Source: a virus. Taken from it: 33,997 nt of DNA. The position numbers and the translations under genes were made by a program. Where the stretch lies: positions 1 through 33,997 of IMG/VR virus record IMGVR_UViG_3300009104_000066, one strand, 5' to 3'. The notes below the pieces were generated by a model. It saw nothing but the letters and a program-made list of their open reading frames with translations. It searched no databases and had not been told where the DNA came from. How positions within the stretch are numbered: position 1 is the stretch's first letter; each line of letters begins with the position of its first letter. Positions 14,958 to 23,712 of the stretch are shown here, piece after piece.

Positions 14958-15453
14958 TGGAACTGAGTTAAGTTTATTAAAGTTAGCAAAAGAAAAAGCC
15001 TATGATGATTATAATAGTAGCACCAGTTGGCCACCATCTGGGATTAGTGGCTCAGGTATAAATTTACACGAATTAACCGTTGGAGGACAGGCTCATCATA
15101 CTACATATACATTTGAAACAACAAATACTTCTAGTCCAAGTTATCCAGATAGTAATACACCATATCAAATGGGTGAATTCTATAGTTATGATCACGATTT
15201 TGTAGGATCCACAACATCATACAGAACAGATTCTGGCGTTAAATTTAATGTGTTATGTGCTTCTAATACAACAACAGCTATATATACTGTTGGTGCTATA
15301 GCTAATGGCTCAACGGTTTATACAAATTCAGCAAGAACATCAACGTTGGGGGCTGGAAAATATGGTTGGCATGTTAATGCTAATAGTACACAAGCAACAC
15401 ATAGATTTGAAACAAATAGTAGTGGTGTAGTAAGTAACCTCGCAAGTTGTTAA
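14941..15453 (+). CDS. Small virion / fibre-associated protein, 170 aa
   Basis: It starts MAVPSSGTELSLLKLAKEKAYDDY, a start type seen in small marine phage virion proteins (recalled, not checked), followed by Ser/Thr/Tyr-rich beta sequence and ending in a lone Cys. No transmembrane segment. The ATG lies inside the last 17 nt of the giant fibre gene, so the two are probably translationally coupled and the product may associate with that fibre. The next gene begins 3 nt after its stop. Confidence 0.65.
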   Translation: MAVPSSGTELSLLKLAKEKAYDDYNSSTSWPPSGISGSGINLHELTVGGQAHHTTYTFETTNTSSPSYPDSNTPYQMGEFYSYDHDFVGSTTSYRTDSGVKFNVLCASNTTTAIYTVGAIANGSTVYTNSARTSTLGAGKYGWHVNANSTQATHRFETNSSGVVSNLASC

Positions 15454-15456
15454 GAT

Positions 15457-15987
15457 ATGAAAATAGACGAAAATAAAATAAAAAAACACACGGGATCAAG
15501 TTTTAATATCACAAAAGAAAATGGTATTACACATTTACGTTTTGATAATGGAAATTGGTTAAAAAACGAGAGTGTATATTCTGATGTGTATTTAGGAGAG
15601 TGTGACGGGTGTAATAGAGATAAAATAAAAACTATATTTGATAGTTTTTCTTATGATAAAATATTAATTGGTGGTTTAGGATTGGGATTAATACCAAACC
15701 ATTTAGCTAATAAATCCAAATCAGTTATTGATGTTATAGAAAATAATAAAGAGTTAATAGATTGGGTGAATAATGAAAAATATTTAGATGATTCAGTAAG
15801 CATAATAGAAGCTGATATTTTTTCTTATACGCCATCTAAAAAATATGATTTAATTCTTATTGATATATGGTGGAATGAATCAGATATTACAGAAGAAATA
15901 AAAACTTCTTTAAAAAATAAATATTCTTCACATTTAAATGATGGTGGAAAATTATTTTTACCATTAACAGAAGAGGATATAAAGTAA
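15457..15987 (+). CDS. SAM-dependent methyltransferase-like protein, 176 aa
   Basis: The core reads as a class I Rossmann methyltransferase or spermidine-synthase-like fold: motif I ILIGGLGLGLIP at 69-80, an acidic second strand end (VIDVIEN, 90-96), IIEADIF at 117-122 with Asp120, and YDLILIDIWW at 130-139 with Asp136. The N-terminal 60 residues form a beta extension that includes CDGC at 49-52. It is short for a complete enzyme, and no DNA-methylase motif (DPPY/NPPF) is seen, so DNA modification is not supported. Lying at the end of the fibre cluster, it may modify a virion protein or small molecule; the substrate is unknown. Confidence 0.65.
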   Translation: MKIDENKIKKHTGSSFNITKENGITHLRFDNGNWLKNESVYSDVYLGECDGCNRDKIKTIFDSFSYDKILIGGLGLGLIPNHLANKSKSVIDVIENNKELIDWVNNEKYLDDSVSIIEADIFSYTPSKKYDLILIDIWWNESDITEEIKTSLKNKYSSHLNDGGKLFLPLTEEDIK

Positions 15988-16015
15988 AATACACAATAAA
16001 GGTGTAATAAGATAT

Positions 16016-16033
16016 TTAGCTGGCAACAGCTAA
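16016..16033 (+). promoter_or_regulatory. Hairpin with GCAA tetraloop
   Basis: TTAGCTG (16016-16022) pairs perfectly with CAGCTAA (16027-16033) around GCAA, a GNRA tetraloop. It is followed by a T-rich stretch and by the TTTAAC leader of the next gene. The tail is too short for a confident terminator, so an RNA-processing or 5' stabilising hairpin is equally possible. Confidence 0.55.
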
Positions 16034-16037
16034 TTTG

Positions 16038-16056
16038 TTTAACATTTTAAATTTAA
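16038..16056 (+). promoter_or_regulatory. TTTAAC / AAATTTAA leader of the 123-aa gene
   Basis: TTTAAC at 16038-16043 begins 23 nt before the ATG at 16061, and AAATTTAA is at 16049-16056. This is the same two-part leader seen before groEL. Confidence 0.5.
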
Positions 16057-16060
16057 AAAC

Positions 16061-16432
16061 ATGGCATTAAAAGGATCATATGATTACAAAGGTATCACTG
16101 TAAGTGATGCGTATGTAAAGATTACAAGCGTAAATTGGAATTGTCAAAGCAATTCTGAGAATTACGTAAAGACTGCGGCTGTGTACAATTCTGATGGTTC
16201 AGTAAAAACTCCTCAGGTAGACGATACTAGATGGGTACAAACTACAGTTGGAAATTGGCACGCAAATGTTTATAAAGATAAAGCAGCTAGAGATGCAAAT
16301 CCTAACAATCAAATCTGCTCAGTAAGCGGAAGTTTTGATATGGACATCAAAGATAGCGCAAAAAACCCTGTAAAACAGGCTTATGTTGCAGCTAAAACTG
16401 TTGATACTTATAAAGATATGGCAGACGCTTAA
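16061..16432 (+). CDS. Hypothetical virion-type protein, 123 aa
   Basis: A small soluble protein beginning MALKGSYDYKGITVSDAYVKITSVNW, beta-rich in the first half with several Trp and Asn residues, and helical near the C-terminus (NPVKQAYVAAKTVDTYKDM). No named domain is recognised. It has its own hairpin plus TTTAAC leader, like the capsid region, suggesting strong independent expression and hence perhaps a structural component. Function is not assigned. Confidence 0.7.
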   Translation: MALKGSYDYKGITVSDAYVKITSVNWNCQSNSENYVKTAAVYNSDGSVKTPQVDDTRWVQTTVGNWHANVYKDKAARDANPNNQICSVSGSFDMDIKDSAKNPVKQAYVAAKTVDTYKDMADA

Positions 16433-16459
16433 TAGACTATGACAATAGGTTATTAAGAA

Positions 16460-16499
16460 TACTATTATTTGTGTAATAGTAATAGAGTAGAATTTTAAC
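16460..16499 (+). promoter_or_regulatory. Hairpin plus TTTAAC leader
   Basis: TACTATTA (16460-16467) pairs perfectly with TAATAGTA (16474-16481) around TTTGTG. TTTAAC follows at 16494-16499, 22 nt before the ATG at 16516, with AAATTTAA at 16502-16509. The unit repeats the arrangement just upstream of the 123-aa gene. Confidence 0.5.
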
Positions 16500-16515
16500 T
16501 AAAATTTAATTAATT

Positions 16516-16791
16516 ATGAATAAAAAAGTAGAAGACGCAAAAGTCGAAAAAATCACTGATGAGCAGTTAACTGAACTTCAGGGGCATGTAAACAGAATCA
16601 ACGCAGCTCAATTACAATTGGGTCAACTTGAATCTCAAAAACACGGTGTTGTAAACGCTATACCTCAACTTCAAAAACAATTGAAGGATTTCCAAGATAA
16701 AATGGAAGAAGAGTATGGTAAAGTAAGTATTAATATACAAGACGGTACAATACAGGAAATACCTGAAGAAGATGGGCAAGCTAATACGTAA
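16516..16791 (+). CDS. Coiled-coil hypothetical protein, 91 aa
   Basis: Residues 15-70 are predicted to form a long helix with heptad-like Leu/Ile spacing and many Gln (TDEQLTELQGHV, LQLGQLESQ, LQKQLKDFQDKMEEEY), followed by a short beta stretch and an acidic tail. No enzyme motif. It may be an oligomeric virion-assembly factor. Its 3' end overlaps the next gene by 20 nt. Confidence 0.7.
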   Translation: MNKKVEDAKVEKITDEQLTELQGHVNRINAAQLQLGQLESQKHGVVNAIPQLQKQLKDFQDKMEEEYGKVSINIQDGTIQEIPEEDGQANT

Positions 16792-16993
16792 GATAAGTAT
16801 TGGTAAAGATTATAAAAATGAAGCTATGCACTACGCCGTTGGACAAGAAGTCTACGGCGGGCATACTATTTGTGATATAATAGAAGAAGATTCTAAATAC
16901 AGCATTTATATTAAAAAAAATAATGAGGTATTACCTTGGAAAGATTTTAATAAAAATATGGCTGTATCTATAGAATACAACTTAGAATATTAA
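16772..16993 (+). CDS. Hypothetical protein, 73 aa
   Basis: A small beta-rich protein (MGKLIRKISIG, YAVGQEVYGGHTI, YSIYIKKNNEVLPW) with no recognised domain; the pattern suggests a small beta barrel. It overlaps the preceding gene by 20 nt and its final A is the A of the next ATG, so all three are probably co-translated. It directly precedes the tandem GroES-like gene. Function unknown. Confidence 0.65.
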   Translation: MGKLIRKISIGKDYKNEAMHYAVGQEVYGGHTICDIIEEDSKYSIYIKKNNEVLPWKDFNKNMAVSIEYNLEY

Positions 16994-17592
16994 TGCGTGC
17001 ATTATATAATTTTATAGTTGAACCAATAGGGGAAAGGTATAATAATAAAAAACAAATTGGGGGTAAAGAATTAATATTAAACACAGAAGTGTTTAACCAT
17101 CAATATGTTAATAGAGAAGCTAAGATTATAGCTGTACCTAAATTACTTGATAATGATTTGCAAATTGGTGATACGGTTTTATTACATCACAATGTTTTTA
17201 GAAGATGGCATAATATGCGTGGCATAGAAAAAAACAGTAGAGGATTTATTAACGAAAACACTTATTCAGTAAATACTGACCAAATATACGCGTATAAAAG
17301 AAATGATAAATGGAACGCTTTAGATGGATATTGTTTTGTAAAACCAATTAAATCATACGATAAATTAAAAGTTGATAAAGAACAACCTTTAATTGGTATT
17401 ATTAAATATGTTGATAAAACTCTAAAAAATATAAAAGTCAATGATTTAGTGGGTTTTAGGCCAAGTAGTGAATTTGAATTTATTATTAATAACGAAAGAT
17501 TATATAGAGTATTAACAAAATTTATTACAATTAAATATGAATATCAAGGACAAGAAGAAGAATATAATCCAAGCTGGTTACAAAGCAGTTGA
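16993..17592 (+). CDS. Tandem (two-barrel) GroES-like protein, 199 aa
   Basis: Both halves resemble the Cpn10/GroES barrel. In the first (1-102), FIVEPIGE opens the fold, GGKELILNTE at 23-32 resembles a mobile loop with LIL at 27-29, then REAKIIAVP and IGDTVLLHHN match the GroES strands RGEVLAVG and VGDIVIFND. In the second (110-185), GYCFVKPI, IGIIKYV, VNDLVGFRPSSEFEFIINNERLYRVLTKFITIKYE matches the GroES C-terminal half, but no mobile loop is evident. A two-barrel co-chaperonin architecture is known in chloroplast Cpn20. It sits just upstream of the packaging genes, far from groEL. Sequence similarity is weak, so it might be a barrel protein with another role. Confidence 0.6.
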   Translation: MRALYNFIVEPIGERYNNKKQIGGKELILNTEVFNHQYVNREAKIIAVPKLLDNDLQIGDTVLLHHNVFRRWHNMRGIEKNSRGFINENTYSVNTDQIYAYKRNDKWNALDGYCFVKPIKSYDKLKVDKEQPLIGIIKYVDKTLKNIKVNDLVGFRPSSEFEFIINNERLYRVLTKFITIKYEYQGQEEEYNPSWLQSS

Positions 17593-17809
17593 TGAGTTAA
17601 TTAAAGTGGCGAAAGAAAAAATAGTTGATTCAGAAGATGATGTTTCTGCTGATAGATTAAAAAATGCGGCTGCTACAAAAAAGTTAGCTATATTTGATGC
17701 TTTTGAAATACTAAACAGAATTGAGGAAGAAAAAAATATATTAGAAGATAAACCAACTACTCAAAAAGAAAATACTTTTCAAGGGTTTGCTGAAAAGAGA
17801 TCTAAATAA
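17537..17809 (+). CDS. Helical protein upstream of terminase, 90 aa
   Basis: A largely helical, charged protein (AVDELIKVAKEKI, ADRLKNAAATKKLAIFDAFEILNRIEEEKNIL). Its place immediately before the large terminase, with its last base forming the A of the terminase ATG, makes a small-terminase or packaging-accessory role possible, but no DNA-binding motif is clear. It overlaps the upstream gene by 56 nt in the +1 frame, much longer than other overlaps in the window. The overlap might be real or the true start may lie further in. Confidence 0.6.
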   Translation: MNIKDKKKNIIQAGYKAVDELIKVAKEKIVDSEDDVSADRLKNAAATKKLAIFDAFEILNRIEEEKNILEDKPTTQKENTFQGFAEKRSK

Positions 17810-20031
17810 TGTACGAACAAACGTTATATAAAATTATTGAACCAGTAAGAATTAATACACTTAAACGGTTAAATAAGAGCAAGAAATGGAAATATGGTTA
17901 TAATAAAGAAAATGATATTATAGTCATAAGTAAAACAGGACAAATAGGTGAGATATATGAGATACAAAATCTTAAAATAGCTCTACCACCTACTACTAAA
18001 ATTTATAGCAGATCAAAAAAGAAAAAAGAACAATACTGGGAGCAGTTCGAATATCCAAAAGCATTGAAAAATGTTAAAACCATTTTTGATTGGAGAGATT
18101 ATCCCAATGAACATAAAGATAAATGGTTTGATTATATCAATGAGGAATTCAATCGTAGGGAAAATGGTTTTTGGTTTAATAATAATGGTAAGCCTACTTA
18201 CATTACCGGTACTCACTATATGTATCTTCAGTGGTCAAAAATTGATGTGGGTGCTCCTGAATTTAGAGAATCAAATAGATTATTCTATTTATTTTGGGAA
18301 GCTTGTAAAGCAGATAAACGTGCTTACGGAATATGTTATCTCAAAAATAGACGATCTGGTTTCTCGTTTATGGCAAGTGCGGAAACAGTTAACGCTGCTA
18401 CTATCTCGAGCGATTCAAGATTTGGGATATTATCAAAAACTGGTTGGGATGCTAAAAAGATGTTTACAGATAAGGTTGTACCAATATCTGTTAATTACCC
18501 GTTTTTCTTTAAACCGATTCAGGATGGTATGGATCGACCAAAAAGCGAACTTGCATATAGGGTCCCGGCTCAAAAGTTTACTAGAAAGAAACTACAGGTT
18601 AATGAGAAAATTGAAGAAATTGTAGGTTTAGATACAACCATTGATTGGAAAAACACTGGTGATAACAGTTATGACGGGGAAAAACTTAATTTACTAGTAC
18701 ATGATGAGAGTGGAAAATGGGAGAGACCTGATAATATACTAAACAATTGGAGAGTAACAAAAACATGCTTACGATTAGGTAGTAGGGTTATTGGTAAATG
18801 TATGATGGGTAGTACATCAAATGCATTAGATAAAGGTGGAGATAATTTTAAAAAATTATTTAGAGACTCTGACGTAACAAAAAGAAATAAAAATGGGCAA
18901 ACTAAATCTGGATTATATAGTTTGTTTATACCGATGGAATGGAATTATGAAGGATTTATGAATAGGTATGGTATGCCAGTTTTTGATACACCATCAGATC
19001 CAACATATGATTTCTATGGAGAATTAATCGATACTGGCGTTGTAGATCACTGGGAAAATGAAGTTGAAGGATTAAAAAATGATCCTGATGCTTTAAATGA
19101 ATTTTATAGACAATTTCCAAGATCTGAAGAACATGCTTTTAGAGACGAAACTAAAAATAGTATATTTAATCTAGCTAAAATATATGAGCAAATAGATTTT
19201 AATGAAGAAACAAGTAGTGAATCTCAAATAACCACTGGAAATTTTCAGTGGATTAATGGAGTAAAGGATACCCAGGTTATATTTTATCCAGATTTAAAAG
19301 GAAGGTTTAATGTATCTTGGGTACCACCTAAACATCTACAAAATAATATTATTGTTAAAAATGGTATTAAATATCCTGGTAATGAACACATGGGCGCTTT
19401 TGGTTGTGATAGTTATGATATATCAGGAACTGTTGATGGTAAAGGATCTAAAGGTGCTTTACATGGTTTAACTAAATTTAGCATGGAGGATACACCTCCA
19501 AATCATTTCTTTTTAGAATATATAGCTAGACCACAAACAGCAGAAATATTTTTTGAAGACATGCTTATGGCTTTACATTTTTACGGAATGCCATTATTAG
19601 CAGAAAATAATAAACCTCGATTGCTATATTATTTAAGAAGAAGAGGTTATAGAGGTTTTAGTATGAACAGACCTGATAAAATTTGGAATAAATTGTCTAT
19701 AGCGGAAAAAGAAATAGGTGGAATTCCAAACACAAGTGAGGATATAAAACAAGCACACGCCTCAGCGATTGAAATGTATATACAGGAACATGTTGGTATT
19801 AAACCCGATGGTTCACATGGAAACATATATTTTAATAAAACATTAAATGATTGGAGTAGATTTGATATAAATAAAAGAACAAAATTTGATGCAACAATAA
19901 GTTCCGGTTTAGCAATAATGGCTTGTAATAGACATTTATATAAACCAAATGCAAACATACAAAAAGAAAAAGTAAATATTAATATTGCTAAATATAAAAA
20001 CACTGGCAATAGATCACAAATTATAAAATAA
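17809..20031 (+). CDS. terL: Terminase large subunit
   Basis: This 740-aa protein has the order of a phage packaging motor. The ATPase domain has a deviant Walker A at about 178-187 (LKNRRSGFSF, lacking the GKT/S end), Walker B LNLLVHDE with Asp299 and catalytic Glu300, and a coupling motif GSTSNA at 334-339. The C-terminal RNase H-like nuclease is suggested by GAFGCDSYDISG with Asp534 and Asp537. It should cut concatemeric DNA and drive it through the portal encoded by the next gene, 2 nt downstream. It is longer than most TerL proteins (usually 450-650 aa), mainly through an extended N-terminus of about 170 residues. Confidence 0.85.
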   Translation: MYEQTLYKIIEPVRINTLKRLNKSKKWKYGYNKENDIIVISKTGQIGEIYEIQNLKIALPPTTKIYSRSKKKKEQYWEQFEYPKALKNVKTIFDWRDYPNEHKDKWFDYINEEFNRRENGFWFNNNGKPTYITGTHYMYLQWSKIDVGAPEFRESNRLFYLFWEACKADKRAYGICYLKNRRSGFSFMASAETVNAATISSDSRFGILSKTGWDAKKMFTDKVVPISVNYPFFFKPIQDGMDRPKSELAYRVPAQKFTRKKLQVNEKIEEIVGLDTTIDWKNTGDNSYDGEKLNLLVHDESGKWERPDNILNNWRVTKTCLRLGSRVIGKCMMGSTSNALDKGGDNFKKLFRDSDVTKRNKNGQTKSGLYSLFIPMEWNYEGFMNRYGMPVFDTPSDPTYDFYGELIDTGVVDHWENEVEGLKNDPDALNEFYRQFPRSEEHAFRDETKNSIFNLAKIYEQIDFNEETSSESQITTGNFQWINGVKDTQVIFYPDLKGRFNVSWVPPKHLQNNIIVKNGIKYPGNEHMGAFGCDSYDISGTVDGKGSKGALHGLTKFSMEDTPPNHFFLEYIARPQTAEIFFEDMLMALHFYGMPLLAENNKPRLLYYLRRRGYRGFSMNRPDKIWNKLSIAEKEIGGIPNTSEDIKQAHASAIEMYIQEHVGIKPDGSHGNIYFNKTLNDWSRFDINKRTKFDATISSGLAIMACNRHLYKPNANIQKEKVNINIAKYKNTGNRSQIIK

Positions 20032-20033
20032 AT

Positions 20034-22439
20034 ATGATAGATTCAACGACAAAAGGACATTTTCCAAGTCAAGTAGTTAGTGATGCAGAAAAACGTAGTT
20101 ACAAGTACGGTTTAAAAATAGCACAGGCTATTGAGCATGAATGGTTGGGACATAGAGGTAACACGAGTAGATTAAGAAGTAATCAAAATAATTTTCACAA
20201 ACTAAAACTTTATGCTAGAGGTGAACAATCTATCCAAAAATATAAAGATGAATTATCTATTAATGGTGATTTATCTTATCTTAATTTAGACTGGAAACCA
20301 GTACCTATTATACCTAAGTTTGTTGATATAGTTGTAAATGGTATAGCTGAAAGAACATATGATATAAAAGCATATTCGCAAGATCCACATGGTGTTAGTA
20401 AGAGAACAAATTATATGGAATCAATTTTACGTGATATGCAAACGAAAGATTTAAATGATTTTGCATCTCAGGCGTTTGGAATTGACTTGTATGAGAATGA
20501 TAAAGATAAATTACCAGGAGATGAAGAGGAATTAGCAATTCACATGCAACTTAATTATAAGCAAAGTATAGAACTAGCAGAAGAACAAGCTCTCAATACG
20601 TTATTAGATGGTAATAATTATGAATTAACAAGAAAACGTTTGTATTATGATTTAACAGTATTAGGTATTGGGGCTGTTAAAAATAATTTTACTACGTCAG
20701 AGGGTATTAAAGTAGAATATGTTGATCCAGCTAATTTAATATATTCACATACAGAATCACCATACTTTGATGATATATATTATGTTGGTGAAGTTAAAAG
20801 TCTTCCAATTAATGAACTGAAAAAACAATTTCCTGATTTAACAAATGAAGAATTATTAGAAATACAATCTAATGGTAATGGAATGAGGGAAAGTAGAGGA
20901 TTAGATAATACTGATGATAATATTGTTAGGGTTTTATATTTTAATTACAAAACATACATGAATGATGTATATAAAGTAAAGAAAACTATATCTGGCGCAT
21001 CAAAAATAATACCAAAAGATGATTCATTTAATCCCCCACAAGATGATGAAAGATTTAAAAAGCTATCTAAATCTATTGAAGTATTATATGATGGAGCATT
21101 AGTATTAGGTACTGAAAAGTTATTGAAATGGGAATTATCTAAAAATATGATAAGACCTAAGAGTGATTATACTAAAGTAAAAATGAACTATAGTATTGTT
21201 GCTCCAAGAATGTATAAAGGTAAAATAGAATCTTTAGTTGGTAGAATAACAGGGTTTGCTGACATGATTCAATTAACACATTTAAAATTACAGCAAGTAT
21301 TAGGTAAGATGGTACCTGATGGAGTATATTTAGACGCTGATGGTTTAGCTGAAATTGATCTTGGCAATGGAACTAATTATAATCCACAAGAAGCGCTCAA
21401 TATGTTTTTCCAAACTGGTAGTGTTATTGGTAGATCAATGACACAAGAAGGTGATATGAATCCAGGTAAAGTACCTATTCAAGAAATTGCCAGCAATAGT
21501 GGTGGTAATAAATTACAAAGTTTAATTGCTACATATAATTATTATCTCCAAATGATAAGAGATGTGACCGGATTGAATGAAGCTAGAGACGCTAGTACAC
21601 CGGATAAAAACGCATTAGTTGGTATTCAAAAACTTGCAGCTGCTAACAGTAATACAGCTACAAGACATATACTACAAGCTGGTTTATATTTAACTGCAGA
21701 AACCGCAGAGTGTTTATCATTAAGAATTTCTGATGTATTAGAATACTCTCCAACAAAAGATGCGTTTGTTCAAGCTATTGGTGCACATAATGTTGGAACA
21801 TTAGAAGAAATGAAAAATCTTCATTTGTATGATTTTGGTATATTTATTGAATTAGCACCTGATGAAGAAGAAAAACAATTACTTGAAAATAATATACAAG
21901 TTGCGTTATCAAAAGAAAATATAGAACTTGAAGATGCTATAGATATTAGAGAAATTAAAAATGTTAGATTAGCAAACCAGTTGTTAAAAATAAGAAGAGC
22001 TAAAAAAATAGATAAAGACCAACAGATTGCGCAGCAAAATATTCAAGCACAAGCAGAGGCAAACATGCAATCGCAACAAGCTGCTATTCAAGCTGAAACT
22101 CAAAAACAGCAAATATTAGCGCAGAATGAATTGCAACTTGAAGAAGGAAAAGCAGGGTTCGATATGCAAAAACTACAACAAGAAGCAACATTAAAGAAAG
22201 ACTTAATGAATCATGAATTTGAATTAAATATGCAGTTGAAACAAATGGAACTTGATACATTAAAGCAAAAAGAAACTAATAAGGAGGATAGAAAAGATGA
22301 AAGAACTAGAATTCAAGCATCTCAACAATCTGAATTAATAGAACAAAGAAATCAAAATTCACCACCTAAAAACTTTGAATCAAAAAACAATGATGTTTTA
22401 ACTGGTGATTTTGACCTGGGCATGTTTGAACCTAGGTAA
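20034..22439 (+). CDS. Portal protein
   Basis: This 801-aa protein follows terL directly and precedes the scaffold and capsid genes, the standard portal position. Its N-terminal half shows portal-like features: a helical clip/wing region, VPIIPKFVDIVVNGIAER and a segment reading VEYVDPANLIYS. The central region (DMIQLTHLKLQQVLGKM, RDVTGLNEARDAS) fits the crown and channel helices. The C-terminal 140 residues are a Gln/Glu/Lys-rich coiled coil (IAQQNIQAQAEANMQSQQ...), as in long podovirus portals. A dodecameric ring at the unique capsid vertex is expected. No catalytic motif applies. Confidence 0.8.
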   Translation: MIDSTTKGHFPSQVVSDAEKRSYKYGLKIAQAIEHEWLGHRGNTSRLRSNQNNFHKLKLYARGEQSIQKYKDELSINGDLSYLNLDWKPVPIIPKFVDIVVNGIAERTYDIKAYSQDPHGVSKRTNYMESILRDMQTKDLNDFASQAFGIDLYENDKDKLPGDEEELAIHMQLNYKQSIELAEEQALNTLLDGNNYELTRKRLYYDLTVLGIGAVKNNFTTSEGIKVEYVDPANLIYSHTESPYFDDIYYVGEVKSLPINELKKQFPDLTNEELLEIQSNGNGMRESRGLDNTDDNIVRVLYFNYKTYMNDVYKVKKTISGASKIIPKDDSFNPPQDDERFKKLSKSIEVLYDGALVLGTEKLLKWELSKNMIRPKSDYTKVKMNYSIVAPRMYKGKIESLVGRITGFADMIQLTHLKLQQVLGKMVPDGVYLDADGLAEIDLGNGTNYNPQEALNMFFQTGSVIGRSMTQEGDMNPGKVPIQEIASNSGGNKLQSLIATYNYYLQMIRDVTGLNEARDASTPDKNALVGIQKLAAANSNTATRHILQAGLYLTAETAECLSLRISDVLEYSPTKDAFVQAIGAHNVGTLEEMKNLHLYDFGIFIELAPDEEEKQLLENNIQVALSKENIELEDAIDIREIKNVRLANQLLKIRRAKKIDKDQQIAQQNIQAQAEANMQSQQAAIQAETQKQQILAQNELQLEEGKAGFDMQKLQQEATLKKDLMNHEFELNMQLKQMELDTLKQKETNKEDRKDERTRIQASQQSELIEQRNQNSPPKNFESKNNDVLTGDFDLGMFEPR

Positions 22440-22465
22440 TATGTTTAATTATATAATATTATATT

Positions 22466-23710
22466 ATGGCTAATAAAAAGAAAGAAGTAGCTAAAGAAGC
22501 TACTGATATTAAATCTCCTATGGGAGATGAAGTAAAGGTTAAAGTAAAACCTAAAATGAAAAAACTTGCTACTGGTAGTGACGATGGGGTTACAAAAGTT
22601 GATTTGTCTAAAAGTGAAAAAGAAGCAAAAGAAAATCAACAACCAGAAGAGGTTAAAGAAGAACAATCTAAAAAAGAGGAACAACCAAGAGATAAAAAAG
22701 ATGATAAAGTTATTGAGGAAGTTCAAGAGAAAGTGGAAGAGAAAAAGGTTGAAACAAAAGAAGAAGAAACTGAACAGCCAGTTTTGGAAGAAGTTACGGA
22801 AGAAGAGACTGATACAGCTGCTAAAGAAAAGGTTGAAGCAGTTGAAGAAGCAGTTGAAGAAGCTGTAGATAAAGCAGAAAAAACTGGTGAAGAATTACCA
22901 GAGAATATTCAAAAAGTTATAGACTTTATGAATGAAACTGGAGGTGATCTTGAAGATTATGTAAAATTAAATCAGGATTACAGTAAATTAGATGACATGT
23001 CTCTATTAAGAGAATATTATACTCAAACAAAACCCCATTTAAATGGTGAAGAGATTAATTTTCTTATAGAAGATTCATTTTCGTATGATGAGGATACTGA
23101 TGAACCAATAGATGTCAAAAGAAAGAAATTGGCTTTTAAAGAGCAAGTTGCCAATGCTAAAGGCCATTTGGATAAAATAAAATCCAATTACTATGCGGAA
23201 ATCAAAAGCGGTGTTAAGTTAACACCTGACCAAAAGGAAGCTATTGATTTTTATAATAGTTACACAACGGAGAATAAAAAATCTCAAAAAACAGCTGAAC
23301 AGCAAAAACTTACTTTTATGGAGAAAACAAATGATGTTTTCGATACTAAATTCAAAGGTTTTGAATATAACGTGGGAGATAAAAGATTTAGGTTTAATGT
23401 GAATGATGTAGATACAGTTAAAAATACACAAAGCGACATTAATAATTTTATTTCTAAATTTTTAGATAAAAACAATATGATGAGTGACGCTAATGGGTAT
23501 CATAAATCTTTATTTACAGCAATGAATTCAGACGCTGTTGCTAATCACTTTTACCAACAAGGTAAAGCTGATGCATTAAAAGAAACAATGCAAAAAGCTA
23601 AAAACGTTGATATGTCACCAAGGGAAACTGGTACAGTTGACACTGGTGGGGTGAAGGTAAGAGCTTTAGGTGATGATACAAATAAACTTCGTTTTAAAAT
23701 TAAAAATTAA
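22466..23710 (+). CDS. Scaffold-like head assembly protein, 414 aa
   Basis: The position between portal and major capsid protein and the composition argue for a scaffold. Residues 1-140 are almost entirely Lys/Glu/Val low-complexity and probably disordered. The middle (145-330) is helical and acidic. The C-terminus ends KVRALGDDTNKLRFKIKN, a small basic stretch such as scaffolds use to contact capsid protein. A leader with TTTAAT 23 nt before the ATG resembles the TTTAAC leaders. No protease motif is seen. It could instead be a capsid-associated internal protein. Confidence 0.65.
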   Translation: MANKKKEVAKEATDIKSPMGDEVKVKVKPKMKKLATGSDDGVTKVDLSKSEKEAKENQQPEEVKEEQSKKEEQPRDKKDDKVIEEVQEKVEEKKVETKEEETEQPVLEEVTEEETDTAAKEKVEAVEEAVEEAVDKAEKTGEELPENIQKVIDFMNETGGDLEDYVKLNQDYSKLDDMSLLREYYTQTKPHLNGEEINFLIEDSFSYDEDTDEPIDVKRKKLAFKEQVANAKGHLDKIKSNYYAEIKSGVKLTPDQKEAIDFYNSYTTENKKSQKTAEQQKLTFMEKTNDVFDTKFKGFEYNVGDKRFRFNVNDVDTVKNTQSDINNFISKFLDKNNMMSDANGYHKSLFTAMNSDAVANHFYQQGKADALKETMQKAKNVDMSPRETGTVDTGGVKVRALGDDTNKLRFKIKN

Positions 23711-23712
23711 AG

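Noticed and set aside
8739-15453. Diversity-generating retroelement acting on the fibre
   Set aside because: No reverse transcriptase and no template/variable repeat pair with adenine-specific changes is visible in the window.
15990-16006. TACAC / GTGTA 5-bp inverted repeat after the methyltransferase
   Set aside because: Only five pairs with a 7-nt loop; expected by chance, and the stronger hairpin at 16016-16033 is adjacent.
18071-18625. 184-codon + strand ORF inside terL
   Set aside because: It overlaps the Walker A and conserved terminase region in another frame, and has no plausible start context.
22566-22868. 100-codon Lys/Leu-rich ORF inside the scaffold gene
   Set aside because: An alternate-frame reading of the Lys/Glu low-complexity region; composition fully explained by the scaffold codons.
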